A stretch of 64,000 bases of DNA. Source: Adiantum capillus-veneris (taxonomy: Eukaryota; Streptophyta; Polypodiopsida; Polypodiales; Pteridaceae). The position numbers and the translations under genes are program-made. Numbering within the stretch: position 1 is the first letter of the stretch; every line of letters begins with the position of its first letter. Location: assembly GCA_014529385.2 (NCBI GenBank), contig CM043953.1, positions 92,370,842 to 92,434,841 on the forward strand, written 5' to 3'. This document shows, piece after piece, positions 22,175 through 31,049 of this stretch. The notes beneath the pieces were generated by a model. It saw only the letters and a program-made list of their open reading frames with translations, made no database searches and had not been told where the DNA came from.

Positions 22175-23074
22175 TTACAGTACATCAGTATATTCGCAAA
22201 AGTAGTTGGGGGCAGCACACACATGGAGACAATTCTCTTCCTGTTTAGCTGTATCTTCGTCCTCTTCTTCTGCAAGATTGACTCTATTTTTGTTGCTTCC
22301 TTGGCATTTTGATGGTGGATGACCTTTGATGCCGCAATTGCCACAATATTTGTTCTTGTAGCAGTCCTTGGAGAAGTGTCCAGGTTTGCCACATTCATAA
22401 CCTTTTTTGTTATTTAATCTAGGTGATGATGATGACGCCCTAGATGATGATGATGATGATGATGTGAAATAAGCTCCTCCCACTGATTCATATTTCTTCT
22501 TATTTTTCTTTTCTTCTTCATGGATTGCCCCTATAACATATTGCAGAGAAGGAATGGGTTCCTTTTGCTCTAAGGCTGTTACTATGTTGTCAAAACTTTC
22601 AGGTAGAGCACTTAGCAGCACAGCGACTTGATCTTCTTCCGGGACTTGGCACTGAATGTAAGTGAGCTGCGTGATTATGCTCATTAGTCTGTTAACGAGG
22701 CTTGAAACATCCTCCCCTTGGAGCATAGTAAGTTTGTAGAGGTTTTTCTTTAAGCTAATCTTACTTTTCTTTTGTTTAGCACCAAAATTATGTTCCAGAA
22801 TATCCCATGCTTGGATTGTAGTGGTGCAGCTATCTGTAAAGTGCACATAATTATCGTGGAGTGATGTGATAATTATGCCTAGTGCTTGCTCATCTTTAGC
22901 TTCTGCTTGTGCAATTTGAGCCCTAGTGAGAGTGCCTTCAGTAGAAGTGGATGGTTCACTTATTCTCGGTTTTACAACAGACCATAGTTGCTTTTTCATA
23001 AGGTATCCTCGCAGCTTGTTCTGCCAAGTGTGGAAACCGTCTCCATTGAATTTTTCAATCCCTTTCTCTCCCAT
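22175..23074 (-). CDS. Copia-type gag protein (UBN2-like) with zinc knuckles
   Basis: An intact 299-residue ORF from ATG 23074. The N-terminus IEKFNGDGFHTWQNKLRGYL and the following WSVVKP are the entry blocks of Copia gag. AWDILEHNFGAKQ, LYKLTMLQGEDVSSLVNRL and LLSALPESFDNIVTAL are the core UBN2-like helices. After a Ser run come two zinc knuckles: YECGKPGHFSKDC, in which the first Cys is lost (G-Y-E-C), and a complete CGNCGIKGHPPSKC. The frame ends with a TAG shortly after an acidic EEEDED stretch, without any protease. Gag would form particles that package element RNA. An open ORF in an element with no pol suggests selection for gag or recency. Confidence 0.9.
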   Translation of the reverse strand: MGEKGIEKFNGDGFHTWQNKLRGYLMKKQLWSVVKPRISEPSTSTEGTLTRAQIAQAEAKDEQALGIIITSLHDNYVHFTDSCTTTIQAWDILEHNFGAKQKKSKISLKKNLYKLTMLQGEDVSSLVNRLMSIITQLTYIQCQVPEEDQVAVLLSALPESFDNIVTALEQKEPIPSLQYVIGAIHEEEKKNKKKYESVGGAYFTSSSSSSSRASSSSPRLNNKKGYECGKPGHFSKDCYKNKYCGNCGIKGHPPSKCQGSNKNRVNLAEEEDEDTAKQEENCLHVCAAPNYFCEYTDVL

Positions 23075-24164
23075 GATGCAAAGTGATTCCAAATGCAGAG
23101 GGTTTCGGTCTTACGAGCAGAGAGACTCTCTCTATGGCAGTGTCTTGCCCAAATAAAAAATACACAACACGGATATTTTGACCAATAGGTGAAGTCACTC
23201 TTCACTTGTGTGAAGCTCCTCTTCACTATGTGGTTAAAAGAAAAGAATACCATCGTGTGTAGACAAAATTAATTTGCCGCGGTGGGCTCTTGAAGGGTCC
23301 GCAAGTCAATGAAAAATTACCGTATAAATTTGATGCTTCGAGTGGCGTCGTTTAAGAAATTGAATTCGAGCCTTGAATTTGATGAGCCGAGCCGGGAAGA
23401 CGGAAAGACGGGAAGCCGAGCCGTGAAGACGAAGCCAATTTCTTGTTTGGCTTGAGAGTGAAGCCGAGCCACGGAAAGACGGGAAGTCAAGCCGGGAAGA
23501 TGAAGCCAATTTCTTGTGTGGCTTGAGAGTGAAGCAGAGCCGGGACTAAAACAACTTGAGCACCTTTTTATTTTTCAGGTTTTTAAATGAAGTTAAAGTA
23601 ATCTTTAAGAGGCTAATTTAAAACCAAAAAGGTGAATGAAAAGCTTCACAGAGAATGACGAGGTTGGCACAAAAGTGAGCAGAACCGTCCACTAGATGGG
23701 GAAATCCTAATGGCGTTGTAGCTCGATCAGGCTCCGCAGATGGAGGGCACTAGCAGAGGCGAAACTATCTGTGAAGGCCGATCGAGATGAGGCGGAGAAT
23801 CGAGTTAGAAGCCTCGGGATGATCTGAGCCGTCGATTTCAAGAGAAGCCTTTGACTTCTTGTTTTTCGCCACTGTGTGCAAAAAGGTTGAACAAGCAGAA
23901 GCAGAAACCGTCCATTCAATTGTGATGCTCAAAAGCACTCCGTTGCTTGATTTAGGAGCTGCAAAATGAAGTGCCCTTTTGAGAAAAGAAGATCGCCAGC
24001 TTCCGATCGACTTGATTCCGCAAGAGTGAGCTGATTTCAGTCGACTAAATACTATTTTTGGCTCTTAATCAACTTCTAATCAACTGTGTAATTGGTCAAG
24101 AGTGCGCAAATTGGATATCTATAAAATGTGCATGAGATTGCTAATCTAGTGATAGTGCTTACTG
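23075..24164 (-). other. leader of the gag-only element, with a 71-bp tandem duplication
   Basis: This non-coding leader lies between the primer site and gag. At about 23393-23545 a 71-base unit (anchored by GAAGCCAATTTCTTG at 23431 and 23502) is duplicated, rich in GAGCCG/GGGAAGA words. No other ORF with features. Confidence 0.7.
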
Positions 24165-24176
24165 GCTCTGATACCA
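24165..24176 (-). promoter_or_regulatory. primer binding site for tRNA-iMet
   Basis: The minus strand reads TGGTATCAGAGC two bases inside the 5' LTR. Confidence 0.92.
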
Positions 24177-24178
24177 GT

Positions 24179-24484
24179 TGTTGGGATGCGGGCCGGAGGG
24201 AGATGAGCTCAAGGACTGGTTCCATTGCTACACAGTGAACTTTACACACACAATAAAGTGTATTCGACCACTTAAGTGAAAAGTAGAGATACACACAATA
24301 TTAAAGCATCATATTGCATAGCATATATTATATGTATAGCACAAGGCTTTATATAGGGCATTGATATTACACGGTTGGCACAAATGCCTATACACGGCTT
24401 ATTCTTGTGTTTATAGCAAATACACTAAGGTGTCAACATCAACTCAAATGAGGTGTAGAGGGATGTCCCATGCCTATCTCAACA
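24179..24484 (-). repeat. 5' LTR of the gag-only element
   Basis: 306 bp, about 3% different from its partner at 21670-21985 by eye plus two short indels. TG...CA ends, with target duplication GAGGT just outside. Confidence 0.92.
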
Positions 24485-24718
24485 GAGGTGGAAACAGAGG
24501 AGAGGGAGGTTGATCAATCAAGTCCGGCGGCAACAAGTCTTAGCGAGGAGGATTGTCATGATGATAAAGATGATGAGATGGAGGATGACGAACTTGCAGA
24601 TGATGAAGGCAATGCATCCACAAACAACAATTCCACTTCTCTATTTATTGATTTAGGAGCCATGGGCTTAGAATTGGATGATGCCTCACGTAGAGATCTT
24701 TTGGAAGATGATTCATAA
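24485..24718 (+). pseudogene. CACTA transposase acidic C-terminus, resumed after the LTR insertion
   Basis: The coding sequence resumes at the duplicated GAGGT with VETEEREVDQSSPAATSL, a run of Asp/Glu (DDKDDEMEDDELADDEG) and FIDLGAMGLELDDASRRDLL, ending at TAA 24716-24718. The same tail is found in the copy at 39047-39440, which confirms that it belongs to the CACTA protein and shows what the uninterrupted exon looked like. Confidence 0.82.
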
Positions 24719-24891
24719 ACATTTTGCAATTATGAAGTTTTTTGGTCGTGTAATCCATTCATCTCTCTCTTCCCCCTCTTCCTCTCTTTAGATTTGGGAA
24801 TATGCTCAATTATGTTAATCAATTGATAGTGATTATTTTTAGTTGTAAAGGAAGTGTAATATTATATCCCCCCCTCCTCCTGCCCCCCTCT

Positions 24892-24961
<70 letters not shown>

Positions 24962-25309
24962 CTCTTCTTTTTTTAAATTTGAGATTTTAATCAATATTCT
25001 TTAGTTTTTATTGAGAGGAGGGGAAGACAAAAATTTTAAGGTTGGGGGGGGGGGGGGGGGGGGGGGGGGAATATAATAAAATTTGAAAGTTTAGGCGCTA
25101 AATTTGGTTGTTGGATATAATAGCAGCAACAAACGCGGTAATAACAGCGGTACTAAACCTGGTAATAATAGCGAAAACTGTCGCAACAATATTTTAAACA
25201 CAAAGAAACCCCCCACCCTCCCCTCTCTTATTTGTCTTCTTGAATTTACACGTTCTCTCTACAAAACGCGGTAAAACAACGCGGTAAACACTTGAAGCTT
25301 TTCATAGTG
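24719..25309 (+). other. 3' end of the CACTA element: subterminal repeats and simple tracts
   Basis: The stretch contains a (CT)n tract at 24895-24958, a poly(G) run of 24 at 25046-25069, then GCGGTAATAA / GCGGTA / GGTAATAATAGCG words between 25120 and 25290, ending in the CACTATG-type terminus at 25309. Subterminal arrays of short motifs are the usual transposase-binding region in CACTA elements. Confidence 0.65.
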
Positions 25310-25560
25310 TATATTTACTTACGATCTTTTTGGTTTAGCTGTTGTCCATCATTGTGGAACTTGGCCTCTTTCACTTTAGAATAAGCTGTCTCAACTATCT
25401 TATATACAAAACAGTACAATGATACCTCATTCTTACTATGATGTACAAAACTGAATTAAAGATTGAGTTGTTTTTGTGCTAATCATTGTCCTTTGTCTAA
25501 AGCAAGCTCTCTTTTGACCTGCTATGTTCTTTTGTGTATAAGTATAAGTCTTAAAACAGC

Positions 25561-25610
<50 letters not shown>

Positions 25611-25819
25611 TTGTATCTACACTTGTAACCTTCATATACTACACTTGGCCCTCACCAAGGTTGATGTGCTTTTCTTAGGTGGTAGTAACAATAAGAGACA
25701 AATCTGAATAACCTTGGTTCTAACTGCCAACCCATTGATGAACTACCTTTATGATTTTTCCAACCAAATATAAAGGATTTTCTTTTGGGAATGTCACCAT
25801 ATTTTGACCTTGTAGCTGT
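25310..25819. other. intergenic with a (CA)n microsatellite
   Basis: A (CA)n run at 25562-25608. The rest has no recognisable gene. Confidence 0.6.
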
Positions 25820-25824
25820 CTACT

Positions 25825-26006
25825 TGTTGAGCTATATATAGAGATACTATATATAGCTCAACATTGTTGAGCTATATATAGTATCTCTATATATAGCACC
25901 GTGGTCCCCTCTATATAAACGCATCTCGTGTGATCAAGAGACACACTTTGGGGTTTGCAGATATGGAGTTCTCTCTCTCTTCTCTCTCACGCGTGGTTGT
26001 TCAACA
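25825..26006 (+). repeat. 5' LTR of the outer element with a 40-bp inverted end duplication
   Basis: The LTR proper (25865-26006) starts TGTTGAGCTATATATAG and ends TTGTTCAACA. It contains TATATAAACGC near 25913 as a TATA box. Ahead of it, 25825-25863 reads TGTTGAGCTATATATAG, five bases, then the reverse complement of the first 17. The CT-rich segment before CGCGTGGTTGTTCAACA is shared with the 3' LTR. Confidence 0.88.
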
Positions 26007-26018
26007 TGGTATCAGAGC
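26007..26018 (+). promoter_or_regulatory. primer binding site for tRNA-iMet (outer element)
   Basis: TGGTATCAGAGC follows the LTR end directly, with no spacer. Confidence 0.92.
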
Positions 26019-26511
26019 CCCTCGTAACTTTATGTGCGCTCTTGCTACAAATGTGGAAGATATACAACTCATCTTATTGGCAGAAAGCTTCGGAGTTTTT
26101 GTTCGTAGCTTTTGCGTAGCTTTTCATATATGGCAAATTCCTACGCTATGGCAAAGATGACAGGTTTAGTTACGTGTCATGCGAATTCCATGGGGACTAC
26201 AGTACTGTCATATCATGGATAAGGCTGCCAGCTCCATTCTCAGCTATGGCAAGCCAGCGTACTATCACTAAAAGAGCAAGGCTTGATTTATTCAAAAAGC
26301 ACAAGAATCGGGTCAGGTTTCATGACGCTGCTGAGGTTTCATGGAGAAAGCAAAAGAGAGGTATATGGCTCGGTAAGACAGAAGTGATATCAGCCTAGCG
26401 ACGGAGGTAAAATTGGAGCCCCCCCTTGAACAAGAGTTGCATGCCTTGCACCAGTTGTTGAACCATGCTTCAAATCGAAGGGTGTCAAGCTTGCGTGGCG
26501 CCTCGTGACGG
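26019..26511 (+). other. outer element internal sequence, left part
   Basis: No domain-bearing frame. The last 60 bases (CCATGCTTCAAATCG ... CTCGTGACGG) resemble 32387-32440 on the far side of the nested element, so the outer element carried an internal repeat before it was split. Confidence 0.55.
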
Positions 26512-27656
26512 TGTCAGGAGTTTTTTGGAGCAAGGGATTGCGCATATGTACATATACATGCATGGTGCATCAAATAAAGGATTGCCCATTTTCCTTAGCC
26601 AGGTGGTTATGTGGGGCCCACATGTGTACAGGTAGGACAGAGTGTACACAGTGCAGCGATTTTCACTATTACCAGTACCAGTGTGTTTTTTCTACAATAA
26701 GGAGGAGTTGGTAGCGGGTAAAACTTCTCGAGGAAGCTATCCGCGGGCCGACGACGTGAGGTCAGCAAGTGCGTCAGATGGCATCTAGTGGCGTCAGGAG
26801 GGCGAACGAGGTCAATATTTGCACGCGGATGAGGACGGACACAACGTGGGTGTTTTCTTGTGAGAGTTATGCGGAAAGGTCATCATTAGGACCACTTTTT
26901 GGGGCCACTTCACGTGGTGGCGAGATGCATTATTGGAAAAAAGCTGAGTGCCAGGTGTGCAAATGATGCAAAAAGGTGACAACTATGCACTGCGAGGTCA
27001 GTTTTTGGCCTGTTCGGGGTCCGTTTGAGGTCATCTAAAAGGCCAAGGGTGCCCAACTAATAAAGCTAAGTGTGGGAACTGAAAAAATTGAGAGAAAATA
27101 CCAGAAAAAACGTGGAGAAGAGAGGAGGAACAGCCGCAGGTGTGTTTTTGCTCATTTTGGAGCCTGTTTTGGCCGTAAACTGCTCATCCGAGGTCGGATT
27201 TGAGCACTTTGACATTGTAGACTGGGGTTTTGGGCCGTTCCGGACGCGATGGCGCTGTCCATTTTGCCAAATTCCTCACTCTTTTTCTGCTATTTTTCTG
27301 TGTAATCTTCTCCGGTGAGTGAAGCTTCTTCTCTAATTTGTGATTGTATCTGGTATCTTTTACCCATATTGTGTGAGCTGTTTGCCCCATTGGTGTTGGC
27401 CCAAGCTCAATTGTATCTAAACATCATAAATTCTTCTCTTTTGAGCTGAGTTTTTTGGGTGTGTGTGTGTGTGTGTGTGTCTGTGCGGAGTGGGCAAGTG
27501 GATAGTCTCTCTCCTCTCACTCCAGAGATGTGTTCCCTGTCTCGGCCAGGTGTGTTGTGTAAGCCAAGTGGTGCCCCATAGTGTGTGTGTGTATCTTCCC
27601 AAGAGTGTGTGTCGGGTCGTTATAGAGGCGCTGTGTGTGTTTTCATCCCGCTCACA
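26512..27656 (+). repeat. 5' LTR of the nested element (1145 bp)
   Basis: Starts TGTCAGGAGTTTTTTGG and ends ATCCCGCTCACA. It contains a (GT)n run near 27460-27480. Its partner is at 31050-32192. Short frames inside are duplicated in both LTRs and are not genes. Confidence 0.95.
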
Positions 27657-27662
27657 TTCTTT

Positions 27663-27680
27663 TGGCGCCCCCACGGAGGA
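27663..27680 (+). promoter_or_regulatory. primer binding site, TGGCGCC type
   Basis: TGGCGCCCCCACGGAGGA lies six bases after the LTR end. It shares the TGGCGCC start with element B's primer site, so an Asp-type or related tRNA primer is possible, but the rest differs and the tRNA was not matched. Confidence 0.6.
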
Positions 27681-28698
27681 TCTTCTTCGAGTACCTTCTG
27701 CTTCGAGCTTCGAGCTTCGAGATTCGGGATTACAGGTTACAGGTTGGAGATTACAGGTTAAAGGTACAGGTATAGGTGCAGGTGATTAACACAGGTACAA
27801 GTAGCTGGAGTACAGTGATATACTAGCAGTGATGTCACTTACAGTTGTTGTGGGTATGCATCATTTGGCGCCTATTTGAGCGCATTGTCTGCTGGATTGT
27901 ACGTTACTTGTGGAAACTGCCATTGTACGCATTTGTGGAGCCATACTTGGTTGTATTTGGCAGTCCCAGCCATTTCTGAGACTTGGTCTAGAAGATAGTC
28001 ATTTCTGAGACTTGACTATATGCGATTTGCATTAGCCTTCGTGTGAGGGTCGATAGCGTGAGGTTTTTATTGAGCTGGGGGATTCTCAAATGTGGAGATC
28101 CTTTCGGTGATACAGGTAGCTGGAGCACCCTTTTTGTGACCTCGCCATAGGCTATGTACTAGTGAGTCCTATTTGATGCTCGGGTTCTATTGTTGGCAAT
28201 TTATGCATACAGATACAGTCTATATTTTGGGTTCTCATTGCTCTACTTCTGGGGAAACTCTGTCGAAATTTTCCCAAGTTATGATGGCTGGTTTTTTGGT
28301 ATTTTGAGCCATTTATGCTGTTATGCTGCTGAAATTTTGGCAAAATCAGAGGTTGAGTCAGGTGTGCCTTCTTGGGAGCTTCATGGTTGGCTTTAATGGA
28401 TGATCAAAATGGCCCTCAGTTCACTCCTTTTCATTTAACTCAAAGAATTCAGATTAATGTTCATGTGTCCAGGAAGATCTTTTTCCAGCAGCGCATAGTC
28501 TTTATGTTTGGGCCAAGAAGATTGAGAGAGATCCTGGAATGTCCTTTGCCTGTTGTCATTCCGATGATCAACTATGAAAACTCATTTGATGTGCATGTGT
28601 TTATCCTTATCTAAAGTTGAGCTCCATTGAAGTTTCTGGGGATTGGGTAGTCAAAAGTTTTGGGTTCTTGCATGTGTGTTTGAAGGGGTTCTCTAGCC
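27681..28698 (+). other. leader of the nested element
   Basis: About 1 kb of non-coding leader. It starts with a degenerate run of short repeats (TTCGAGCTTCGAGCTTCGAG, then TACAGGTTACAGGTT and variants, 27698-27800). No features further on. Confidence 0.6.
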
Positions 28699-30051
28699 AT
28701 GGCTTTCTCTTATCCGGAGTTTCATGGAAGAAGTGATGAAGATGTGGAAGAATTTTTGGAAAAGATGGAGGTTGCCTGCATTAGCAACCAGATTCATGAC
28801 CCTGCACAGATGTTACGCCTTCTCCAAATTTGTTTGAAGAGTGATGCACGAGTTTGGTCTAAAGCATTTGAAGAGGAGTTGCGTGTGGCTGATCCACCTG
28901 TAAGGTTGAGTTGGGACAATCTACGACATGGGTTGGAAGTGGAGTTTGTGAAGATAGAAGATCCTGACAAAGTGTGGCAAGAAGTACAAGCTTTGGTGCA
29001 GAAGGAAGGTGAGCCAGTAGATGCGTACATACGTAAGTTTTCATTGGCATGGGAGCGAATGTGCAAGGCTTTAGCACCACAGGTACCCCCGCCTGACATG
29101 ATGAGGAAGGATAGGTTCTTGGATGGTCTTTGGGAGAATATACGTTGGAGAGTGGAGCTAAAGAAGCCTAGGACATATGAGGATGCATTAGAGGTAGCAA
29201 GGAACAAAGAGTGGAAGCTGAGGAAAATGAGCCAGTTAGGGGTGGAGTCTTTGCCCATGAGGTCTGAATTTCAGCCTATGGACTCTTTACAAGGTCGTAT
29301 GTCAGGGGTTCATCGTGAACCAGTGGTTCCTGTTACTACTCAGGTTATGCCAGCAGTGGTCACTACATCAGTGCAAGATGATGGGCTAAGGCAAGACATG
29401 AGGCAAATGGTAAATTTGATGAAGAATCTCAGCCTAAACATGCTAGGTCAAGTGGGAAATAATCGAGGTCGAGGGAGGTTTGCAAATCAGCCAGGAGGTG
29501 AAGAAATGCCTAGGAATGGTGTTGGACAAAGCAATGGTAGGTTTTGGAGGCAGACGCCCACATGTTATAATTGTGGAGAGTTGGGTCACATCAGCCCGCA
29601 ATGTGATAAGCCACCAAGGATGGGGGGAGACATGTATCCATTGCCAAGACAGGTGCTAACTAGGTCAAATGATTATGGCATAGAAATTAAGGGAGACGAA
29701 GGAACCAGTGGACTGACCCAGGAGGAAAAGGGAAAGACAAAAGTGCTAAGTGTAGTCACCTTGGAGAAGGCATCAAAGCTAGAGGATACATTAGTGATGC
29801 CTATTGGGAAGAGGAACACAGAGGAAAAGGAAGGAAGAAGTGCCCCAGGTCCTAGTAAGAAGAAAGGAAAGAGCCATGAAGGCGAGGATGTCAAGGCCAA
29901 GAGGAAAAGGAGAGCTCGTCGAAAGTTTCATGTTTCAGATTTTCCACTAGGGGATGGGCAATTAAGCTATGACTTGAAGGAGGATCTGACGAGCAGGAAG
30001 GCAGATGTTACTTTTGGGCAGCTTATAGAGATGGTGCCTAAGCTAAAGTGA
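28699..30051 (+). CDS. Ty3/Gypsy-type gag protein (nested element)
   Basis: A 450-residue ORF from ATG 28699. The N-terminus AFSYPEFHGRSDEDVEEFL followed by LRLLQICLKSDARVWSKAF is the retrotransposon gag capsid domain (YFxG...E.FL...F). SWDNLRHGLEVEFVKI, GEPVDAYIRKFSLAWERMC and FLDGLWENIRWRV continue it to about residue 175. A zinc knuckle CX2CX4HX4C (CYNCGELGHISPQC) lies near residue 290. The C-terminus is Lys/Glu-rich with a basic KRKRRARRKFHV patch. Gag forms the particle and packages RNA. It ends in a TGA followed in the same frame, four codons later, by the protease ORF, so gag and protease were probably one polyprotein. Confidence 0.9.
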   Translation: MAFSYPEFHGRSDEDVEEFLEKMEVACISNQIHDPAQMLRLLQICLKSDARVWSKAFEEELRVADPPVRLSWDNLRHGLEVEFVKIEDPDKVWQEVQALVQKEGEPVDAYIRKFSLAWERMCKALAPQVPPPDMMRKDRFLDGLWENIRWRVELKKPRTYEDALEVARNKEWKLRKMSQLGVESLPMRSEFQPMDSLQGRMSGVHREPVVPVTTQVMPAVVTTSVQDDGLRQDMRQMVNLMKNLSLNMLGQVGNNRGRGRFANQPGGEEMPRNGVGQSNGRFWRQTPTCYNCGELGHISPQCDKPPRMGGDMYPLPRQVLTRSNDYGIEIKGDEGTSGLTQEEKGKTKVLSVVTLEKASKLEDTLVMPIGKRNTEEKEGRSAPGPSKKKGKSHEGEDVKAKRKRRARRKFHVSDFPLGDGQLSYDLKEDLTSRKADVTFGQLIEMVPKLK

Positions 30052-30063
30052 CAGTGGAATAGG

Positions 30064-30999
30064 ATGGTTAACCCAACGGAGAAAGAGCCAGAGAGAGGTT
30101 CAGTAAAAGTGTTGGCAATGGATGAGCTACCAGACATTTGTCCAATAGTAGATGTGTGGCATAAAAGGAAAAATTTGGGACAAGGTTATGTGGATGGCGG
30201 AGCCCAAATATGCGTCATAACACACTCATGCGTTGAGAAGATGGGTCTCACAGTGGCTGGGGTGTCAGGTTTTCGGATCAGATTGGCAAACCATCAAAAA
30301 GTAAAATGCTTGGGTGTTGTAAAGAGCTTAGAAGTGGAGGCATATGATGCAAAGGCAGTGGTTGATTTTCATGTGATGCCAGCAGGGTTGGGAGCATATC
30401 CTATTATACTGGGCAGACCATGGTTACGTGCAGTGGGAGCTGTTCAAGATTGGCGACATGGTACGATTAGCCTCTATGGAAAGACAGGTACCAAGAAGCT
30501 TTATAATATGGACACAAGGAAACGATTAGAGGAGATTTATGAAGATGAGGATGAGTCTAGTGATGAAGACTCTTCCACGCTGACAGATGAGGACAGTGAT
30601 AGCACTACCAGTAGTGATGAGGATGCTGATGTTGCATTTCTTTTGATGGATAAAGAAATCCAGGAGTGTGGTTTAGTCGCATTTGCGAAGGAAGTTGAAG
30701 ATGAAAGTGAAGGGCCTTATGAAGTGATTGAAGGGCTGATGCAAACCAAGGTTGAGTTGTCAAAGAAGCAGGAATTGATGACGCAAATGATTAGTGGAGA
30801 CCTGTCAGCTATGGAGAAGGAGATATATTTGCACATGCCGGTCTATGCCAAAGTAATTGATGGTTTTCTTGATGCAAAGTTGATATATGGCATCTCTACG
30901 GGTTTTCCTTGGGAACCAGGTGGAACCTTGATTAAGTGTTTGATGCAGGGAATGCCAAGTGGTTTTGTGTGGGATCCAGGTGGAATGAGCATCTACTAG
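30064..30999 (+). CDS. retropepsin-like protease frame with acidic tail (nested element)
   Basis: 311 residues in the gag frame. LGQGYVDGGAQICVITHSCV holds the putative active site D-G-G (instead of D-S/T-G), and YPIILGRPWLRAVGAVQDW is the conserved second block of Gypsy proteases, so the fold is complete in outline. An Asp/Glu/Ser run follows (about residues 160-195), and the end repeats a short motif (GFPWEPGGT, GFVWDPGGM). The ORF stops about 50 bases before the 3' LTR. RT and integrase never follow. Whether D-G-G is active is unknown. Confidence 0.78.
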   Translation: MVNPTEKEPERGSVKVLAMDELPDICPIVDVWHKRKNLGQGYVDGGAQICVITHSCVEKMGLTVAGVSGFRIRLANHQKVKCLGVVKSLEVEAYDAKAVVDFHVMPAGLGAYPIILGRPWLRAVGAVQDWRHGTISLYGKTGTKKLYNMDTRKRLEEIYEDEDESSDEDSSTLTDEDSDSTTSSDEDADVAFLLMDKEIQECGLVAFAKEVEDESEGPYEVIEGLMQTKVELSKKQELMTQMISGDLSAMEKEIYLHMPVYAKVIDGFLDAKLIYGISTGFPWEPGGTLIKCLMQGMPSGFVWDPGGMSIY

Positions 31000-31049
31000 T
31001 GCTGCTGCTGAGCATGAATGCTCTAGCAGGCTAGGGGGTGGGCAAATTA

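Larger units (their letters stand above)
21670..24484 (-). mobile_element. gag-only Copia-like LTR retrotransposon (TR-GAG type)
   Basis: Two LTRs (24179-24484 and 21670-21985) bound 2,193 internal bases with a tRNA-iMet primer site, one gag ORF and a polypurine tract. There is no protease, integrase or reverse transcriptase. The 5-base target duplication GAGGT (21665-21669 and 24485-24489) is perfect, so this is a complete insertion rather than a deletion by recombination. The LTRs differ by a few substitutions and two small indels, which indicates a recent event. It inserted in the last CACTA exon. Such elements depend on pol proteins from autonomous relatives. Confidence 0.92.
17556..25309 (+). 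mobile_element. degenerate CACTA (En/Spm-like) DNA transposon, interrupted by a gag-only LTR element
   Basis: The plus-strand coding order is a Cys-rich N-terminal domain, Tnp2-type transposase, DUF4218 and DUF4216 domains, then an acidic tail. This is the order of plant CACTA transposases. The right end (25309) reads, inward, CACTATGAAAAGC, a CACTA-type terminus, and is preceded by GCGGTAATAA-type subterminal repeats. A matching left terminus was not found, so the left limit is only the subterminal repeat cluster. A second copy of the family lies at 38545-40662 on the other strand. An LTR element (21670-24484) sits in the C-terminal coding region. Confidence 0.8.
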
